DNA from: Paenibacillus sp. J31TS4
GTDB taxonomy: Bacteria; Bacillota; Bacilli; Paenibacillales; NBRC-103111
Reading direction: 5' to 3'
Assembly: GCF_018403265.1 (NCBI RefSeq)
Contig: NZ_BOSI01000002.1
Coordinates: 372,001 to 436,000 of the forward strand
Length of the DNA stretch: 64,000 nt
In this document: one piece after another, positions 59,692 to 64,000 of the stretch
Position numbering within the stretch: the stretch's first letter is position 1
How the letters are laid out: the number at the start of each line of letters is the position of its first letter
Made by a program: the position numbers and the translations under genes
The notes under the pieces: generated by a model
Told to the model about the DNA's origin: nothing
Database searches by the model: none
The model's input: only the letters and a program-made list of their open reading frames with translations

Positions 59692-60180
59692 ATGATCAAA
59701 AACGAGAAAATCCGGGCCGCCGAGGTTGAGCTGACCGGTCTGGACGGAGAAGAGCTCGGCATCGTGCCGACAGAGGAGGCGCTGGCGATGGCGAAGCGGC
59801 TGAAGGTCGATCTCGTCTGCACCTCGCTCTTGTTCAGCCCGCCTCCCTGCAGGCTGATCGGAGCCGGCGCCGCCAGAGAGCAGGAGCAGCAGGCTCGCAA
59901 ACGGGAAAAAAGTGGTAAACTGAAAGAAATTCGTCTGACACCACGCATCGAGGAGCATGACTACGAGACGAAAAAGCTGCAGGCAGAGCGCCTGCTCGCC
60001 GGAGGGGGTTCCGTTCAGCTCACGGTCCGGATCCAAGGCAAGGAGGGGGCAGTGGCCAAGACGCTGCTTGAGCGGCTCGCGCAGGAGCTGGCCTCCGCGG
60101 GCAGACGGGCGACGGGAATTCAGCTGAGCGGCAAGCAAGCGGCTGTCCGCCTGGACCCTGTCGAACAGGCCGGCAGCTAA
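59692..60180 (+). CDS. divergent paralogue of translation initiation factor IF-3
   Basis: A 162-residue protein that aligns over its full length with IF-3: N-terminal IKNEKIRAAEVELTGLDGEELGIVPTEEALAMAKRLKVDLV, then PPPCRLIGAG, KLKEIRLTPRIEEHDYETK and LLERLAQEL. Yet the IF-3 signature in the linker (normally close to DYGKFKY) reads GAGAAREQE, and the RGRE motif of the C-terminal domain reads IQGKEG, so rRNA-contact residues are changed. It is not followed by rpmI and rplT as true infC is. A normal ATG with GGAAGGATC is used in place of the rare AUU-type start. It is probably a second, altered copy. Confidence 0.85.
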   Translation: MIKNEKIRAAEVELTGLDGEELGIVPTEEALAMAKRLKVDLVCTSLLFSPPPCRLIGAGAAREQEQQARKREKSGKLKEIRLTPRIEEHDYETKKLQAERLLAGGGSVQLTVRIQGKEGAVAKTLLERLAQELASAGRRATGIQLSGKQAAVRLDPVEQAGS

Positions 60181-60201
60181 CCGAACCAGGAGGAGAAGCG
60201 G

Positions 60202-61044
60202 ATGAAGAAGATTGGATTTATCGATTATTATCTGGATGAGTGGCATGCGGAGAAGTATCCGGGGTGGATTGAGGAAGCGACCGGCGGAGAGATGAAGGTT
60301 GTCTATGCATACGGCAAGCAGGACAAGGAGGGCGGCGAGACGAACGCCGCTTGGTGTGAGCGCAAAGGCATCACGCTGCTCTCCACCATCGAAGAGGTTA
60401 TCGAGCGCAGCGACTACCTGGTCGTGCTGTCGCCGGACAACCCCGAACAGCATGAGGAGCTGGCCCGGCTGCCGCTGCAGTCCGGCAAGCCGACCTATGT
60501 GGACAAGACATTCGCGCCGGACCGGGACACCGCCGTCCGGCTGTTTGAGCTGGCGGAGCGGCACAAAACGCCGCTGTTTTCCACCTCGGCGCTCCGGTTT
60601 GCGGACGAATACGTGCAGGCCGAGCGGAACGGCGTCCGGACGATCGCCAGCATCGGTCCGGGGAAGTTCGAGAACTACTCGATCCACCAGATCGAGCCGA
60701 TCGTGATGTTCCTCGGCAGCCGGCCGCAAAAGGTGATGTACACCGGAACGGCCGGCTCCGCCGCGCTCTTGATCGCGTTCGAGGACGGCCGCCAGGCTGC
60801 TCTCCGCCATTTCGGTTCCGGCTGCCCGTTCAGCATGGCGCTCGATTACGAAGACGGAAGCGCGCGCGTCCTGACGGTACAATCGAATTTCTTCGGGGCG
60901 TTCATCCGGGAGATGATCGCGTTCTTCGAGACGGGCCGGCCGCCTGTCGATCCGGCGGAGACGATTGCCATCGCTTCTATTATTGAATACGGCCTCCGGG
61001 CGGAGAAGACTCCGTACGAATGGATTGCGCTGCCGCAGGGCTGA
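60202..61044 (+). CDS. Gfo/Idh/MocA-like oxidoreductase-like protein
   Basis: A 280-residue protein beginning 21 bases after the IF-3-like gene. It resembles the NAD-dependent Gfo/Idh/MocA fold, with LSPDNPEQHEELARLPLQSGKPTYVDKTFAPD as the typical strand-turn and Lys site (YVDK, the EKP-like motif), and a C-terminal beta-sheet domain. The first glycine-rich motif (IGFIDYYLDEWH) lacks a standard GxGxxG, so cofactor binding may be altered. The ATG follows AGGAGGAGAAGCGG. Sugar or cyclitol substrates are usual. Co-transcription with the IF-3-like gene is likely. Confidence 0.78.
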   Translation: MKKIGFIDYYLDEWHAEKYPGWIEEATGGEMKVVYAYGKQDKEGGETNAAWCERKGITLLSTIEEVIERSDYLVVLSPDNPEQHEELARLPLQSGKPTYVDKTFAPDRDTAVRLFELAERHKTPLFSTSALRFADEYVQAERNGVRTIASIGPGKFENYSIHQIEPIVMFLGSRPQKVMYTGTAGSAALLIAFEDGRQAALRHFGSGCPFSMALDYEDGSARVLTVQSNFFGAFIREMIAFFETGRPPVDPAETIAIASIIEYGLRAEKTPYEWIALPQG

Positions 61045-61130
61045 TAAGCCGAGCTCCTGCGGGCGCCGTTCGTATAACGAGGGGCAAACGTAGTAGAATA
61101 AAGCAGAAGATTCTAGTCAGGAGGTTCACC

Positions 61131-62486
61131 ATGGAGTATCCATCGTATTTTCAAGCCAACCGAGAAGACCAATTGAACGAGCTGACGGAGTGGCTGTCGA
61201 TTCCGAGTATCTCCGCGCTGTCCGCCCACAAGCCGGACGTGCGAAGAGCGGCGGAATGGCTTGTGGAGGCGCTGAAGCGCGCGGGCCTCGAGAATGTCGA
61301 GCTGCACGAAACGAGCGGCCATCCGATCGTGTATGCGGATCATCTGCATGCGGAGGGCAAGCCTACCGTGCTCATCTACGGCCACTACGACGTCCAGCCG
61401 GTCGACCCGCTCCATCTGTGGGAGACGCCTCCGTTCGAGCCGGCGATTCGCGGCGGCAAGCTGTACGCCCGGGGAGCGACGGACGACAAAGGGCAGCTGT
61501 TCCTGCATATTAAGGCGGTCGAGGCGATTCTGCGCCAGGAAAAAGAGCTGCCGGTGAACGTGAAATTCTGCATCGAAGGCGAAGAGGAGGTCACGAGCCC
61601 GAACCTTCCCTCGTTCCTCGAGCAGAACCGGGACAAGCTGGCGGCAGATGCGGTGCTCATCTCCGACACGTCGCTGCTCGAGCCGGGCAAGCCTGCGATC
61701 TGCACCGGCTTGAGAGGCTTGTGCTCGCTTGACGTAGACGTCTATACCGCGAATACCGATCTGCACTCGGGCTCGTTCGGCGGCGGCGTGCCTAATGCGC
61801 TTCATGCGTTAGTGACGCTGCTCGACTCGCTTCATGACCGCCAGGGCCGCGTGGCCGTCGATGGCTTCTATGAAGGGGTCCCCGAGCTGTCCCCTCTGAT
61901 GAGAGAAGAATTCGCCAAGCTGGCGTTTGACGAGGAGAAGCTGAAGAGCGAGCTTGGGCTCGAAGCGTTGTACGGAGAGGAAGGCTACAGCTTCGTTGAG
62001 CGGGTAGGCGCCCGGCCGACGCTTGAGCTGAACGGCGTTTACGGCGGGTTCCAGGGAGAAGGCACCAAGACGGTGCTGCCCTGCGAGGGACATGCCAAGA
62101 TTACTTGCCGTCTCGTCGGCACTCAGGACCCGCAGGATGTGCTGGACAAGATCGAGCGTCACCTGCGCAGCCATGTCCCGACGGGGGCACGCATCGAAGT
62201 GACGCAGCGCGAGAAGGGCAAGCCGTTCACGATCGACCCGGAGCTGCCCGAGCTGCAAAAGGCGGCCGACGCGTACGAGCGCGTCTACGGCACCCGACCG
62301 GTGTTCACCAAGGACGGCGGCTCGATTCCGATCGTCGAGACGTTCTCCCGCGTTTTGGCGGCGCCGGTCGTCCTGATGGGCTTCGGCCTGCCGAGCGAGA
62401 ATCTGCACGCGCCAAACGAGCATTTCACGCTGGAGAACTTCGACAAAGGCCTGCTCACGATCGTCGAGTATCTCAAAAGCTTATAA
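61131..62486 (+). CDS. M20 family dipeptidase
   Basis: A 451-residue zinc peptidase of the M20/M25/M40 family (CPG2/PepV-like). The metal and catalytic motifs are visible: YGHYDVQP, RGATDDKGQ, EGEEEVTS, DTSLLEPGKP and HSGSFGG in the dimerisation domain, and a C-terminal HAPNEHF. It cleaves dipeptides or N-acyl amino acids in the cytoplasm. The ATG follows CAGGAGGTTCACC; longer in-frame readings are not supported. It stands 86 bases after the oxidoreductase gene. Confidence 0.93.
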   Translation: MEYPSYFQANREDQLNELTEWLSIPSISALSAHKPDVRRAAEWLVEALKRAGLENVELHETSGHPIVYADHLHAEGKPTVLIYGHYDVQPVDPLHLWETPPFEPAIRGGKLYARGATDDKGQLFLHIKAVEAILRQEKELPVNVKFCIEGEEEVTSPNLPSFLEQNRDKLAADAVLISDTSLLEPGKPAICTGLRGLCSLDVDVYTANTDLHSGSFGGGVPNALHALVTLLDSLHDRQGRVAVDGFYEGVPELSPLMREEFAKLAFDEEKLKSELGLEALYGEEGYSFVERVGARPTLELNGVYGGFQGEGTKTVLPCEGHAKITCRLVGTQDPQDVLDKIERHLRSHVPTGARIEVTQREKGKPFTIDPELPELQKAADAYERVYGTRPVFTKDGGSIPIVETFSRVLAAPVVLMGFGLPSENLHAPNEHFTLENFDKGLLTIVEYLKSL

Positions 62487-62521
62487 CGCCTCAAGCCTGC
62501 CCGGGCCAGTCGAGGAAGAAG

Positions 62522-62555
62522 CAAACCCCGCGGAACGTATCTTCCGCGGGGTTTT
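62522..62555. terminator. bidirectional terminator after the dipeptidase gene
   Basis: CAAACCCCGCGGAA pairs with TTCCGCGGGGTTTT over a six-base loop. The next gene converges on it. Confidence 0.88.
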
Positions 62556-62626
62556 GGCGTTACCGGCTGTCGGCCGAACAGCTCGGTATGGTAAGATGGG
62601 AATAAGAGGAAAAATTGTGAGTCCGC

Positions 62627-63502
62627 TTACTTCCCCGCCGCCGCGAGCTCCTCGACGAGCGGACGGAACCAGGAATCGAGAGGCGGGAACGTGTAGCCCG
62701 CCTGTGCCGCCTTGTCGGTCGTCATCGTCCACGAAGCGGGCAGCGCGAAGGGAGAGCGGTTGTCCGCATCCGGCTCGTTCTGGATGCGGGCCTCCCGTCC
62801 TACGGCGTCCTCGACGATATGGATGATTTGCCGCAGCGTGAGGGTGCCGGTCGAAGTGGCGTTGAACGGCCCCTCGGCTTCCTGGGCGCCCAGCCAGGCG
62901 AGGAACCGGGCTGCTTCGTCCGAAGTGATGAACGACATGGCCGCCTCGCCGTTCGGGAAGCCGATCGGCTGGCCGCTGCGGACGCGCTCGACATGGAACA
63001 AGAGGCGCTTGGTATAGTCGTCGGTGCCAAGCACGACCGGGAAGCGGACCGCGCATACGGGGAAGGACGCCTTCTGGAACAGAACGGCTTCCGCCTGCCG
63101 CTTGCCCTCCCCGTAGTCGGCCGCGAGGTCCGGCTGGATCGGATACGAGTAAGGGTCGAAGTCGGTCTCGGCGTGTGGTTCCCCATTGATCTCATAGACG
63201 GCGAGCGTCGAAGTGAAGATATAGCGGCTGGTCCGCCCGGCGAATGCTTCGCAGGCGTCCAGAGCCGCCCGCGCAGTGTAGCCGATGTTGTCGTAGACGA
63301 CATCCCAGCTCCCAGCGGCGGCGGCCGCAAGGAGCGATTCGCGGTTTTCCCGGTCGACCGTCAGGCGCCGGACCCGATCTCCGAACGGATCCGGGGTCTG
63401 CCCTCTCGTTGCCACGGTAACGTCATGTCCTTCATGGACGAGCCTTTCCACGAGCTTTTTGCCGAAGAATCTAGTCCCACCCAGCACCAAAATGCTGCTC
63501 AT
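62627..63502 (-). CDS. NAD-dependent epimerase/dehydratase family protein
   Basis: A 291-residue extended SDR. The NAD motif is LVLGGTRFFGKKLVERL, the active site YGEGKRQAE provides the Tyr-x3-Lys pair, and FTSTLAVYEINGEPHAETD lies in the substrate region. It resembles the subgroup of proteins annotated as NAD-dependent epimerases that often act as mRNA-binding or isoflavone-reductase-like proteins. The ATG follows GAGGAGGAACCCT. Substrate unknown. It converges with the dipeptidase gene. Confidence 0.88.
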   Translation of the reverse strand: MSSILVLGGTRFFGKKLVERLVHEGHDVTVATRGQTPDPFGDRVRRLTVDRENRESLLAAAAAGSWDVVYDNIGYTARAALDACEAFAGRTSRYIFTSTLAVYEINGEPHAETDFDPYSYPIQPDLAADYGEGKRQAEAVLFQKASFPVCAVRFPVVLGTDDYTKRLLFHVERVRSGQPIGFPNGEAAMSFITSDEAARFLAWLGAQEAEGPFNATSTGTLTLRQIIHIVEDAVGREARIQNEPDADNRSPFALPASWTMTTDKAAQAGYTFPPLDSWFRPLVEELAAAGK

Positions 63503-63739
63503 AGGGTTCCTCCTCTAAATGGATATCGGCCTGATCGTATCACATTGGAGCAGGAAGGGACAGGGAAAGAACGAGCAGAGCCGGCAGGCGGGAGCCTCTT
63601 CGCTGCTGCATCGAGAGCCGCGCCAACCGGGGAGCGGAAGCCGGAGCAAGCGTCTTGCCCTACGGCTAGCGTCCCGGATGGGGAAGGCTCCATAAATGGT
63701 CGAACAAGCGAATGTTTCGGATAAGGAAGGAGTAGAGAC

Positions 63740-64000
63740 ATGTACCGGTTTACTATATGCTTCATCCGCAGAGGGGACGAACTCCTGCTGCTGAACCGAG
63801 TCAAGGCTCCGCAAATGGGCCGCTGGAACGGCATCGGCGGCAAATTCGAGCCCGGGGAGACGCCGGAGGCGTGCGTGATCCGGGAAGTTTGGGAGGAAGC
63901 CGGCATCCTGCTGGAGGAGCCGTCTTTGGCGGGAACCGTTACTTGGGTCACGCCTGGGGAGACGTCAGGGATGTACGTCTTTGTCTCCGAGCTCCGTCCC
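63740..64000 (+). CDS. NUDIX hydrolase (partial, cut by window edge)
   Basis: The first 87 codons are open to the window end. The NUDIX box is complete: G-x5-E-x7-REVWEEAGI within GKFEPGETPEACVIREVWEEAGI, and the upstream RVKAPQMGRWNGIGG fits the MutT-like subgroup. It would cleave a nucleoside diphosphate linked to another moiety, commonly 8-oxo-dGTP. The ATG follows GGAAGGAGTAGAGAC. The C-terminal part lies outside the window. Confidence 0.92.
   Translation, partial: MYRFTICFIRRGDELLLLNRVKAPQMGRWNGIGGKFEPGETPEACVIREVWEEAGILLEEPSLAGTVTWVTPGETSGMYVFVSELRP

Noticed and set aside
1-64000. Search for rRNA, tRNA, CRISPR arrays, insertion sequences and phage genes
   Set aside because: Read on both strands; no tRNA-like fold, no regularly spaced repeat array and no transposase or integrase motifs were seen.

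Overview
The window looks like a chromosomal piece of a GC-rich member of the Bacillales, most probably Paenibacillus or a close relative. The evidence is strong AGGAGG-type ribosome binding sites, frequent TTG and GTG starts, T-box control of an amino-acid gene, a YpdA-type bacillithiol reductase, and sugar-uptake modules made of a Cache/AraC regulator, a lipoprotein binding protein and two permeases. I saw no rRNA or tRNA genes, transposases, phage genes or CRISPR array. Long antisense open frames are common, but these are GC-driven shadows.

Layout. 1-14.6 kb is an accessory zone of short transcription units. It holds a DGPF/YciI gene that runs into the first codons of a probable ECF42-type sigma factor at the left edge, a DUF998 membrane protein, two hydrolase/ATPase genes, a nucleotidyltransferase, GNATs, an SDR, a TetR/DUF418 pair carrying twin operators, an aminoglycoside-phosphotransferase-like kinase, DUF1259 and DUF4037 proteins, a methyltransferase and an HxlR-controlled NAD(P)-binding/DUF2269 pair. 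14.6-16.3 kb is a T-box riboswitch with asd. 16.9-18.9 kb is an ECF sigma factor overlapping a membrane-anchored beta-propeller protein, a likely anti-sigma/sensor.

19-31.3 kb is a polysaccharide utilisation locus. A Cache-AraC regulator is divergent from a binding protein, two permeases and a GH88 unsaturated glucuronyl hydrolase, and then comes a 1550-residue secreted heparinase-II/III-like lyase. The lyase would cut a uronic-acid polymer outside the cell, the transporter would import the unsaturated oligosaccharide, and the GH88 enzyme would remove the unsaturated uronate in the cytoplasm.

31.6-52.4 kb is mixed metabolism and transport: paired half-size chromate transporters, a ROK regulator that has lost its zinc cysteines, a sugar-phosphate isomerase-like protein, an amidohydrolase, a DCC protein, a YeiH/LysR divergent pair, YpdA, GNAT plus LysR, an orphan AroA of unusual type, an AAC(3)-like acetyltransferase, KtrB, a PAF-acetylhydrolase-like protein and a nitrilase with two GNATs.

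52.5-56.7 kb is a second ECF module. A secreted IseA-domain protein (inhibitor of cell-wall DL-endopeptidases), the sigma factor and a large beta-propeller anti-sigma candidate lie in a row. The IseA gene and the sigma gene carry matching TGTYAC-N16-CGTY promoter elements, which suggests a cell-wall regulon. 56.7-64 kb holds a hybrid PAS histidine kinase, a degenerate second copy of initiation factor IF-3 outside the usual infC-rpmI-rplT context, an oxidoreductase, an M20 dipeptidase, an epimerase and the start of a NUDIX gene.
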